A stretch of DNA of 27,090 bases from Flavobacterium psychrophilum (GTDB taxonomy: Bacteria > Bacteroidota > Bacteroidia > Flavobacteriales > Flavobacteriaceae). Positions 16,157-23,416 of the stretch are shown here, in pieces. The notes below the pieces were generated by a model. That model searched no databases. It had not been told where the DNA came from and saw nothing but the letters and a program-made list of their open reading frames with translations. Position 1 is the stretch's first letter. Each line of letters opens with the position of its first letter. Location of the stretch: NCBI GenBank assembly GCA_945861915.1, contig CAMAWK010000011.1, forward strand, positions 1 to 27,090, read 5' to 3'. A program made the position numbers and the translations under genes.

Positions 16157-17216
16157 TTTTCATATACAAAAACCCGTTATTACTCGCAATTGTTATTAAA
16201 GGCTGAATTGTATTTGAAAACTTTTCTTTCTCAAAACTTTCAATATTTGGAAAAATAGAAAGATATTCATCCATATATTTACTTTTTGAGTTATGATGTT
16301 TATTGATTTCAAAAGCTACTTTTTGCAAATCATAGAATTTGTCAAAATGCTTATTAAACAAAGGAAGATTATCACTTTTCTTTAAATTAGTAATTTTTTC
16401 AATCGGAATTAAATTCCAAATTAAATCGTGAGAAACAAATGCGTGTGGAATAAAATGGTCAATGGCGAAATTCTTTTCATCAAAATACAATTTAGTTCCT
16501 GAAAAAATACATTCTATAGAACCCAATTCCTTAAAAACAATTTTCCAATATTCATTTGTCTGTTTTGTTAAACCATTTCTAACTGGCGGTTTAATTAGTT
16601 TATTTGGAATATCTGGAACATTGGGATTTCTTGTTTGTAAAAATAAAGATAAATTCCAATAACAGAAATCTTTGAGGATTTTGGCATTTGATTTTAAATA
16701 ATTTATCCAAACTGGATTTATTTCAATGAATTCATCGTGTAAACCATAAAGACAATTATTTTCAAATTTTTGTGAAGATGAATAAATTCGTTTTTTGTAA
16801 TTTGTATTATTTTCGTCTTTCAACTTCGGAAACCACGGCGATAAAAACCAATGAGGTACATTTAGATTAAAATGTTCAAGTGATTTTTTAGTTTCAATTA
16901 TTTTAGAATTTTCTAAAATTGAAATCAGATTATCTTTTTTAATGTCAATTGCTAAACCTTCAAATTTTAAAATATCTTCGACAGCATTTTGAATTAAATC
17001 TTGTTTCCCAAATGAAACGTGAAAATAGTTTACTGTGTACCAAGAATTACTAATCATTCTTGAAAAAACATTTCTTTTTTTGATAGTTGTTTGACCATTC
17101 TCAACTAATTCAATAATCGCAATTAACCAATAAAACTTATACGTTGCAGAAGTATTAGCAAATGATGATGCTAATTTATTAATCGGTAAATTATCTGAAA
17201 AAGGTAAACTCATCAA
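16149..17216 (-). CDS. HNH endonuclease between dndC and MT-HIT
   Basis: A 355-residue protein with a C-terminal HNH/McrA-type nuclease motif: CIFSG (236-240), then DHFIPHAF (253-260), IWNLIP (266-271), and N277 with the KKSDNLP tail. This is the usual D/H...N...N/H metal-binding arrangement, though the second cysteine of a normal CxxC knuckle is replaced in CIFSG. The N-terminal 230 residues are unassigned and may recognise DNA. The gene begins 18 bases after dndC and overlaps the MT-HIT gene, so the three form one operon. It could cut unmodified or phosphorothioated DNA. HNH nucleases occur in other phosphorothioation systems (for example SspE), but this protein does not look like SspE. Confidence 0.78.
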   Translation of the reverse strand: MMSLPFSDNLPINKLASSFANTSATYKFYWLIAIIELVENGQTTIKKRNVFSRMISNSWYTVNYFHVSFGKQDLIQNAVEDILKFEGLAIDIKKDNLISILENSKIIETKKSLEHFNLNVPHWFLSPWFPKLKDENNTNYKKRIYSSSQKFENNCLYGLHDEFIEINPVWINYLKSNAKILKDFCYWNLSLFLQTRNPNVPDIPNKLIKPPVRNGLTKQTNEYWKIVFKELGSIECIFSGTKLYFDEKNFAIDHFIPHAFVSHDLIWNLIPIEKITNLKKSDNLPLFNKHFDKFYDLQKVAFEINKHHNSKSKYMDEYLSIFPNIESFEKEKFSNTIQPLITIASNNGFLYMKNE

Positions 17217-17234
17217 ATTTTGAAGTTATAATAA

Positions 17235-18608
17235 TTATGCAATTGAAAGCATTTTCTCATTTACAAAACTTTCAATTCTTTTCTCAACATCATTGTGAAG
17301 ACCATATTTTGTAATCATCAATGTTTTGGTTTCTTGCAGTGCAATTAAATTATCAATTAAATGATAATATCCTGGTTCTTCTTCGCATACTTCACGTAAA
17401 ATTCTTCGTTCAGTATCATCAAGAGATTTGATGTTATTTGTACTAATTTCTTTATTATATATCTCTTTATACAAATCACCAACCGTATGATCAAAATAAC
17501 CGTCTCTATTCCAAGTTACTTGAATTGCAATTAATTCTTGATTGTTTATTAATGTGATATGTGGTCTTTCTACTTGAATATCCTTTTGAACTAACAGTAA
17601 ATCTTTAAGTATTTGATAACGATATTCAACCGTATAATTTCCGTTAAAAGTCCCATCTTCTCTAACTGCTTCTTGACCATTTCTTCTAGTATCGGAACGA
17701 TTTTCTGAAATGTTTCTGCCTTCAACTAGTCTATTTCTAAAAGCTAATAAAGGTTCCATCCAGTTTTGACCATTATTAACTAAAGAAGACATTGATTTAT
17801 CATTTTTCACAACAGTACAAGTCCAGCATCCAAAACGACTTTGTCCACATGAATTATGTTCTTTGTTTACAACAACTGTAGGACATTCGTAATCATCAGC
17901 ACTTGCATCAGCATATATTTTGAAAAGAATGGAATTGTCAAAACCCCATGGAGAAGGAACAGCATTAATGATATACCAAATTTCATCAACAATCATTTCT
18001 TTAATTGGAGCATAAACATAGGTATTTACGGTAGTTTGATGTTTAGATAATCTACTTCCTGTAACTTCATGTTTTCTTATCGAACGCTCTCTAGTAGCAC
18101 TTTCGTCATAACGAGTTCCTAATAAAACAATTGCTTCGCCTTTTTCATCAATTTGTTCCACTAAAAAGTTTGAAGTTGGTCTAATTTTTAATTTATCAGT
18201 ACACCATCTAAAAGCATTATTTGGAACTGGATAACCTTTCCCAATAACATTAGTCCAAAAAGTTTCCTCTAATTTAGGAGTTGTTTTTTGTACAAATATC
18301 GGTAAATCTTGGTCTCTTGCAGCTTCTGTAATTTTAGCCAAAACATCTTCTACATAGTTTGCAATAATTGGATTTTCGACCATAGTATCATTACAAACAA
18401 CATACACTTTTCTTTTTAATTGAAAAGGAAATGGCATATCTTGTCTGATTCTTTGAAGTGCAATCCAAACCAGCATTAACAAAACAGTAGAGTCTTTTCC
18501 GCCACTAAAACCTATAATCCAAGGCCTGTCGGATTGATCAGCATAGGCATATTGGTCAATAATTTCTGCAATTATTCCTTCTACTTTCTTATTTTTTATT
18601 GGAGTCAT
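17235..18608 (-). CDS. dndC: DNA phosphorothioation sulfurtransferase DndC
   Basis: A 457-residue member of the PAPS-reductase/ATP-pyrophosphatase family. The PP-loop IIGFSGGKDST (SGGKDS at 35-40) binds ATP. The cysteines C136 (RWCTDK), C242 (ECPT), C254, C261 and C264 in HNSCGQSRFGCWTCTVV fit the Fe-S-cluster-binding set of DndC. In known systems DndC activates the DNA backbone or passes sulfur with DndA, DndD and DndE to make Rp phosphorothioates. Here it heads an operon with an HNH nuclease and MT-HIT instead of dndD and dndE, which are not seen. It is full length and looks intact. A promoter-like pair lies 50-84 bases upstream. Confidence 0.9.
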   Translation of the reverse strand: MTPIKNKKVEGIIAEIIDQYAYADQSDRPWIIGFSGGKDSTVLLMLVWIALQRIRQDMPFPFQLKRKVYVVCNDTMVENPIIANYVEDVLAKITEAARDQDLPIFVQKTTPKLEETFWTNVIGKGYPVPNNAFRWCTDKLKIRPTSNFLVEQIDEKGEAIVLLGTRYDESATRERSIRKHEVTGSRLSKHQTTVNTYVYAPIKEMIVDEIWYIINAVPSPWGFDNSILFKIYADASADDYECPTVVVNKEHNSCGQSRFGCWTCTVVKNDKSMSSLVNNGQNWMEPLLAFRNRLVEGRNISENRSDTRRNGQEAVREDGTFNGNYTVEYRYQILKDLLLVQKDIQVERPHITLINNQELIAIQVTWNRDGYFDHTVGDLYKEIYNKEISTNNIKSLDDTERRILREVCEEEPGYYHLIDNLIALQETKTLMITKYGLHNDVEKRIESFVNEKMLSIA

Positions 18609-18657
18609 TGTAAATTTTTAGAATTTATAAAAATAAATTTTTAATGTTTATTTTAAG

Positions 18658-18692
18658 CAAAAATAATTTAATATTATTAAAAACTTATCAAA
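18658..18692 (-). promoter_or_regulatory. Candidate promoter of the dndC operon
   Basis: On the minus strand TTTG (18692-18689) is followed after 23 bases by TATTTTTG (18665-18658), an exact TAnnTTTG -7 element. The spacing is at the long end of the range accepted for Bacteroidota promoters. The dndC ATG lies about 50 bases downstream, in a 144-base gap with no other feature. Confidence 0.45.
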
Positions 18693-18752
18693 CAAAGTAA
18701 GGTGGTTTTATAATGAATTATTTTATTAGTACTTATATAAAAATTAACTAAA

Positions 18753-19406
18753 TTATCTTTTGTCTTTCGAGTTGGTATCAAACGAAATGACGTTAAACAT
18801 ATTCCTCATTCGTGACCGCAACCTGTTTCCATAATGCTTTTCAATTTCTGAAGCTGATAGATTTGTAGTGATGTGGGTTAGGGATTTGTTATCAATAAAA
18901 TGTTCATATCTTGTGATTAGAATTTCTGCCATTACATTACAATCATTGCCAAAGTGTTTTATTTGTTGTTCGGCACCTAAGTCGTCAAAGCAAAAACCAG
19001 AAAGCCGGTTTTGGTTATTGGATTTATGCGTATATGGATTTAACGCTTCGTAACCCTGTTTAGCAAATTCAAAAGAAATCTCTCTGCAGGTTTTAATTTT
19101 GTAATCTGTGTGATGATTTGAGAATGGTTTTAACAAATGCATGATAGATGTTTTACCGCAGCCAATTGGACCAGATAACAAAATGCCTTTATCCAGTTTA
19201 ATTTGTAATTTATCGGCTATTTTTTCGTCTTTGATCATATAGATAATCAACTTGTATAGCGTTGGAATATCTTCTCGACAAATTTTAAAGGATTGGCCAT
19301 AACGGATTTTTCCTTGATGGTTGATGAATAGCAAGCAGTTATTGAAGTCGTATATTTTTTGATTATTTTGGATAGTGAAGCAATCGGATATGGTTGTTGG
19401 GTTCAT
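18753..19406 (-). CDS. DnaC/IstB-like AAA+ ATPase
   Basis: A 217-residue P-loop ATPase with Walker A GPIGCGKT (79-86), Walker B GFCFDDLG (137-144), a sensor-like THITTNLS and an arginine-rich RLRSRMRNMF near the end. This matches DnaC-type helicase loaders and IstB-like proteins. Such genes, following a winged-helix protein, are common in the replication or maintenance modules of Bacteroidota integrative elements. Here it starts 15 bases after the winged-helix gene and is the last gene before the dnd operon, so the cargo boundary lies at about 18609-18752. It probably loads a replicative helicase during element replication (inference). Confidence 0.75.
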   Translation of the reverse strand: MNPTTISDCFTIQNNQKIYDFNNCLLFINHQGKIRYGQSFKICREDIPTLYKLIIYMIKDEKIADKLQIKLDKGILLSGPIGCGKTSIMHLLKPFSNHHTDYKIKTCREISFEFAKQGYEALNPYTHKSNNQNRLSGFCFDDLGAEQQIKHFGNDCNVMAEILITRYEHFIDNKSLTHITTNLSASEIEKHYGNRLRSRMRNMFNVISFDTNSKDKR

Positions 19407-19421
19407 TGTTTCCTATTTAGT

Positions 19422-20156
19422 TTAAAGAGGTTCGGAATAGTTTTTATGGTTTTGTGTATGTAGGTGGTTTGGTTTTACTATTTCAGAATTTTGACTTTTA
19501 AATTTTTCTGAATTCAGTATCCAGTTTCGAGCAGCAGCTTTCCAGTCTTTCATTTTAGATTTCCCCCCAACCAGCCACCCATTGCTTTGGAAATGGTTGT
19601 AGAATTTTTCGGCATCGATTTCGGTTGCTTTTTTTTCTTTAAAAAAAACAATCACATTTGACAATTCCGGAGGTATATTATTTTCTAAATTTTTTGATTG
19701 GCCTTCTATGTTTATACTGTTTGTATTGTTTATTATGTTTATAGAAGATACCAGCGCTTGTTCAATGCTTGGCTCACTACTAGTTTTATTCTTGTTTACA
19801 GCTTGTTCAATAACTTGTTTGTTTTTAAGTTGGGTAACTTCCTTTTTTCGAAGTGGTTTTAGTTCACTTGATAAGTTGACCATACTAACCAAACTTCCTC
19901 TAAATGGATTATAAGATGGTTCATAAATGACATAGCCTTTTTCATGTAACTCTCTCATGCATTTGTGATAGGTGGCTTTAGAGCATATTTTACTTATTCT
20001 CATAACCTCATCACGCGTAATGCTGATAGGATTTTCGAAACGGTTGAGGTTCCAGAATTGGAATAAGGAAATGTATAAACTAACATGAGTTGGGTTAAGG
20101 TCGTAATCGTGGACTAGCTTATCGAAAAAGCCAGTGAGGTGTTTTATGTAGTTCAT
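19422..20156 (-). CDS. Winged-helix replication-type protein of an integrative element
   Basis: A 244-residue protein. The N-terminal 100 residues have a winged-helix pattern (NPTHVSLYISLFQFWNLNRFENPISITRDEVMRISKICSKATYHKCMRELHEKGYV), like DnaD/RepA-type initiators and Bacteroidota element proteins. A low-complexity linker rich in N, S and T follows. The C-terminal 60 residues (EIDAEKFYNHFQSNGWLVGGKSKMKDWKAAARNW) resemble the short C-terminal segment of phage replication proteins that bind a helicase loader. The DnaC-like ATPase gene immediately downstream supports a replication-module role. The upstream spacer contains GGGATTA repeats. Confidence 0.7.
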   Translation of the reverse strand: MNYIKHLTGFFDKLVHDYDLNPTHVSLYISLFQFWNLNRFENPISITRDEVMRISKICSKATYHKCMRELHEKGYVIYEPSYNPFRGSLVSMVNLSSELKPLRKKEVTQLKNKQVIEQAVNKNKTSSEPSIEQALVSSINIINNTNSINIEGQSKNLENNIPPELSNVIVFFKEKKATEIDAEKFYNHFQSNGWLVGGKSKMKDWKAAARNWILNSEKFKSQNSEIVKPNHLHTQNHKNYSEPL

Positions 20157-20162
20157 TTTTTT

Positions 20163-20191
20163 AGGGATTAGGGATTAGGGAAAAGGGATTA
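20163..20191. repeat. Degenerate tandem GGGATTA heptamers
   Basis: Three GGGATTA-type units, interrupted by a GGGAAAA unit, fill most of the 45-base spacer between the HTH gene and the ATG of the winged-helix gene. On the coding strand this is a run of CTAATCCC just before the start codon. Such short-unit repeats can change copy number by slippage and so alter the spacing upstream of the start. Confidence 0.55.
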
Positions 20192-20201
20192 GTTCTTTCA
20201 T

Positions 20202-20501
20202 TTATCTTTCAAGCATTTTGTTAATGTCTTCGTACTTGTAGTAAATGATGCCGCCGATGCGTTTGTATTTGAGTGTACCGTTTACGCGTAAATTTTGGAG
20301 TGTTCCTGGAGATATTTTGAGCAGTTTTCGAACTTCTGAAGACTTCAGCCATTGTGGAATTTCTTCTTTTTGTGAAGACGATTTGATTTCACTTAGTAGT
20401 AAGTTTCCAAAGATTAATAAATCACGTTTTGTGATTACTTGGTGGTTCAATAATTCGATGTTGTCGATTTCTGGGAAGAGTTTTTTGGGATGTAAGTTCA
20501 T
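20202..20501 (-). CDS. Excisionase-like HTH (MerR/HTH_17) protein
   Basis: From the ATG at 20501 this is a 99-residue protein. The last 50 residues form an HTH_17/excisionase domain: WLKSSEVRKLLKISPGTLQNLRVNGTLKYKRIGGIIYYKYEDINKML. An in-frame GTG at 20561 would add 20 residues, but it lies inside a 26-base palindromic element that looks like an operator, so the ATG is preferred. Proteins of this type sit next to int and rteC in Bacteroidota conjugative and mobilisable transposons and act in excision or regulation. It is followed by the winged-helix and DnaC-like genes and is probably co-transcribed with them. Confidence 0.75.
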   Translation of the reverse strand: MNLHPKKLFPEIDNIELLNHQVITKRDLLIFGNLLLSEIKSSSQKEEIPQWLKSSEVRKLLKISPGTLQNLRVNGTLKYKRIGGIIYYKYEDINKMLER

Positions 20502-20556
20502 GATGAAATTGTTTGAATTGTTATGGTACAAATCAACTTCATTTGGATGTTTTTCA

Positions 20557-20582
20557 TTCACAAGGTGAACCCAAGTTGTGAA
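20557..20582. promoter_or_regulatory. Palindromic element TTCACAA-N12-TTGTGAA, copy 1
   Basis: TTCACAA (20557-20563) and TTGTGAA (20576-20582) are separated by 12 bases. The pairing extends to 10-bp arms at 20554-20585. It lies just upstream of the HTH gene and shares arm, spacing and flanking AAG bases with copy 2 at 20722-20747. It is a likely binding site for an element regulator or excisionase. Confidence 0.55.
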
Positions 20583-20721
20583 TGATTTTTAATTAAATAA
20601 TTCAAAAAACCCTATGTTTATTGGGATTGTTTTTTTTAATTGTAGAGAATTGCTACTTTCAACCAATACTATTTTAAAAAATAGAATTGAATTCATTGAA
20701 AATATAGGACTTGTAAAATAT

Positions 20722-20747
20722 TTCACAAGTTGTACACAAGTTGTGAA
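20722..20747. promoter_or_regulatory. Palindromic element TTCACAA-N12-TTGTGAA, copy 2
   Basis: This copy has the same 7-base arms and the same 12-base spacing as copy 1. Here the spacer is itself nearly symmetrical (GTTGTACACAAG), giving two direct CACAAGTTGT decamers 11 bases apart. It lies 31 bases beyond the 3' end of rteC, in the gap before the HTH gene's control region. Confidence 0.55.
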
Positions 20748-20777
20748 TTAAAAAATCCTAAGTGTTAGCCCTGGATT

Positions 20778-21612
20778 TTAGATTTCGTCCTCGTTCATCT
20801 TCCGGTTGAGGTTCTCCGTAATGGTATTTAAGAATTTGGTTTGGATAGTTTTTCGTGATTTAATATCCAAATATGCCCTGTAAAGATTGTCTTCGATATC
20901 CATGTTTAGCATTTTGCCAAAACATATCGCCAGTTCTTTGATTTCGATATTTCCTCCATTAATAGCTCCAGACAATTGAAGTGCATAAATTAATTCTACC
21001 AAATCTACTTTGGAAGCGGACCAGTTGAGGTTGCTTCCTGCAGCTGGATTGCTCAATGAACATTTCCCATTCAGTTCCTCTAGTTTCTTTTCTAAATATC
21101 CCTCTAGAATTTCATTTGCAATAAATGTTGAAAATATGAAATCGTGAGAAGTGCATAGTTTTGAATCGGAATTAATGTGTGAACAGTTATCCCATAGTTT
21201 TTTATACTGTTTGCGTACAAAATACTCTTCGTCTTTAAAAGAACCTTTTGATCTATAGTATTCATAAAATTCTTTGTTATTCATGCCATACTCATAGATA
21301 TTCACTAATTCCTTTTCATAGTGCTTTTTCTTCTGCTTTTTTGTAGGTGGTAATTTGGTTTCAATTTTTAATATCGATTGATGAAAAATGAGTTTAGAAA
21401 CTATTTTTGGCTTTAAATCTTTAAAGAATTGTATTTCTTCTTGAACAGTGGTAAATAGGTGTTTTTTTTAACCATTTGCCAATCTCTTTTAGCTTTTCTT
21501 GGATGAATTCAATCATCTTAAAAGAAAGTTCTAAAACGTCTGTTGTAGTGCGTTTTATTGCTTCATATTCGCATTCAAATTCGTAAAAATAGTGGAAATC
21601 ATGGGCTTCCAT
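20778..21612 (-). pseudogene. RteC-family regulator interrupted by a one-base frameshift
   Basis: RteC proteins control excision and transfer of CTnDOT-like elements. The 5' part (from the ATG at 21612) reads MEAHDFHYFYEFECEYEAI... EFIQEKLKEIGKWLKK and then leaves frame at an A8 run (21462-21469). Removing one A restores HLFTTVQEEIQFFKDLKP...KIETKLPPTKKQKKK, which continues without a stop into VNIYEYGMNNKEFYEYYRSKG and the conserved end LNWSASKVDLVELIYALQLSGAI. The restored length is about 277 residues, as expected for RteC. The gene is therefore a frameshift mutant, a slippage-controlled gene, or a sequencing error in a homopolymer. It lies between the integrase and HTH genes. Confidence 0.8.
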
Positions 21613-21711
21613 AAAGCAACAAAATGGTTAAGTTGAGTGTATCAAATTAAACCATTTTGTATTACTTTTTTATAGTGTTTTGCGTTAAAAAGTTATCAAC
21701 ATCGAACCAAC

Positions 21712-22959
21712 TCAGACAGTACCAAGCTTTTTGTCATTTTCTGTTTTGGAGGCAAATTTTGATTTTAAAATCATCATGTCTTCACTGATTTTTTTATCTA
21801 AAATCTTAGCATAGTGCTGCGTAGTTTTAAGATTGGTATGTCCTAGCATTTTACTAACTGTCTCTAAAGGAACGCCATTGGAAAGCGTTACTGTTGTTGC
21901 AAAGGTGTGTCGTGCAATATGGAATGTTAAGTCTTTATTGATTTCACAAACGTCTGCAATTTCTTTTAGGTATGCATTCATCTTTTGATTGGAAAGTATT
22001 GGAAGCAGACGGTTTTAATTTTTGCAAACTGGATGCTCAGTATATTTATTAATGATTTCTTGTGCTACTGGTAATAATGGAATTTTTGAAGCCGTTTCGG
22101 TTTTTTGTCGGTTTTTGAAAATCCACTTATCGCCATCGATACCCAAAGAAATATTATCCAATGTTAATTGCTTTACATCTATATACGCTAATCCGGTAAA
22201 GCAGCTGAAGATGAATATATCTCGAACTAATTCTAATCGTTCTGAAACGAACCTTTTGCTTAAAATTGTTTCGATTTCTTTCTCGGTCAAGAATTCACGA
22301 ATGACTTCTTTAACCTTTGATTTGTAATTTGCAAAAGGATCTTTATTCAGCCATCCATTGGCCAAACATTGGTTGATGATTTTATGGAAGTTCTTGATGT
22401 ATTTAACAGCTGTGTTATTAGCGCATTTTCTAACGCTTCGCAAATAGAATTCATATTCCATGATAAAGGCATGATCAATCTTTTCGATATTGATATCGGT
22501 GAAGTTGTATTTCCAAAGAAGGAAATCTTTTGTATGCTTCAGTGACGTTTGGTATCGTTCTAATGTTCCAGGTGCGTATTCTTGACAAACTAGTTCTTTA
22601 ATTTTACGGTTGTGTTCTTCAAATATTGGAACAAGCATTCGCTCGCGTTCTTTTACTCCAGTAATTTCATTTTTGAAATTATCAAAAGTTATTGGAACTT
22701 GTTTCATGAAAAGTTTTTTCTCAGTTTCATAAATAATAGCCCTCAACATTTCAAGATGACTATTTATTATTCTGGCTTCTTCCGAGTTGCCTTTCATTTT
22801 AGACATCTCTGATGACCATTTGTCTGGAAAAACAAATTTGCCTGTACTGCTTTCTAATCTTTTCCCATCAATAGTTATTCTTTGGAAAATTGGTGCTAAG
22901 CCTTGAGTATTGGCTTTGGCTCTTTTTACGTAAAAAAGAATTGTGATTGTAGTGTTCAT
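21712..22959 (-). pseudogene. IntDOT-like tyrosine integrase with an in-frame stop
   Basis: The gene is full length (415 codons) but has a TAA at 22015-22017 (codon 315), between the catalytic core start and the HxxR box. Translation in the same frame on both sides gives a complete enzyme: Arm-binding N-terminus (VKRAKANTQGLAPIFQRITIDGKR), SAM-like domain (YAPGTLERYQTSLKHT), CFTGLAYIDVKQL (254-266), then HIARHTF (H347, R350), LGHTN (H374) and catalytic Y383. The first catalytic arginine is absent in FTGLAYIDV, as is usual for IntDOT relatives. The truncated product lacks the nucleophile, so the element is probably immobile unless the stop is suppressed. Confidence 0.85.
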
Positions 22960-23153
22960 GGTGGTGACCCTTTTAATTAGTAATTAATTTAAATTTATTA
23001 CCAACACAAAACAAGATGTTTATTATTTGAACTCCTTGTTTATAAAGGGTTACAAGAGATAGGGGTACCTATTTTGAACAAGTTTAAAAGTACCCCGAAT
23101 TGTACTCCTTCAGTATGGGAAACTATGAATAATTTGAATAGGGGTAGAATTAA

Positions 23154-23187
23154 AAAACCCTCTAAATCATACGATTTAAAGGGTTTT
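23154..23187 (-). terminator. Rho-independent terminator hairpin
   Basis: A stem of 15 pairs (AAAACCC-TCTAAATC with GATTTAAA-GGGTTTT, one G-T wobble) closes a four-base ATAC loop. On the minus strand it follows the tRNA-like tail and runs into a short T tract, as expected for the terminator of that tRNA. It could also work on the plus strand, where a T6 run follows nine bases later. Confidence 0.65.
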
Positions 23188-23210
23188 GATTAGGTTTTTT
23201 AGAAAACCAG

Positions 23211-23226
23211 CGGAGAAAGAGGGACT
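23211..23226 (-). tRNA. Probable 3' end fragment of a tRNA-Ser (attachment site)
   Basis: Read on the minus strand this is AGT-CCCTC-TTTCTCC-G. That fits the end of the T loop, the 3' strand of the T stem, the 3' strand of the acceptor stem and a serine-type discriminator G. The tRNA match stops at 23227, so the rest of the tRNA is missing. A terminator follows downstream. This is the usual signature of an element that has integrated at a tRNA 3' end and left the displaced tail as one att site. The evidence is only 16 bases long. Confidence 0.45.
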
Positions 23227-23356
23227 GCAATTTACCAAACTTACAAAAATCAAAAAATCCTATTTATATACAAAGTGTCAATAAAATCAATACTTAACAA
23301 GGTTTTTAAAAATATTCTCTTTGGATAATTTGGGATAATATTGGATGTTTTTTAGT

Positions 23357-23379
23357 AAATGTGGGCTAAATGTGGACTA
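23357..23379 (+). repeat. Tandem 11-base direct repeat before the integrase
   Basis: AAATGTGGGCT is followed directly by AAATGTGGACT. The pair lies 38 bases before the integrase ATG, after three TTGGGAT-like words at 23321-23347. Phased short repeats beside int are typical of integrase or excisionase arm-binding sites. Confidence 0.5.
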
Positions 23380-23416
23380 GATTTTGTATCTTTATGGAAC
23401 ATAAAAAGGCAAAAAT

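Larger units (their letters stand above)
22960..23416. other. Attachment-type intergenic region between two divergent integrases
   Basis: No gene is present in these 457 bases. They hold an inverted repeat GGGGTAC/GTACCCC (23062-23068 and 23090-23096), a strong terminator hairpin (23154-23187), a tRNA-Ser-like 3' tail (23211-23226), repeated TTGGGAT-type words (23321-23347) and a tandem 11-base repeat (23357-23379) just before the plus-strand integrase. The arrangement suggests that an integration site of the plus-strand element lies at about 23210-23227. Confidence 0.6.

Noticed and set aside
20618..20640. Terminator near the T8 run
   Set aside because: The possible stem is only three to five pairs with mismatches.
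20586..20777. CRISPR-like or iteron array
   Set aside because: There are only two spaced palindromic copies plus short CACAAGTTGT words. There are no regular spacers and no cas genes.
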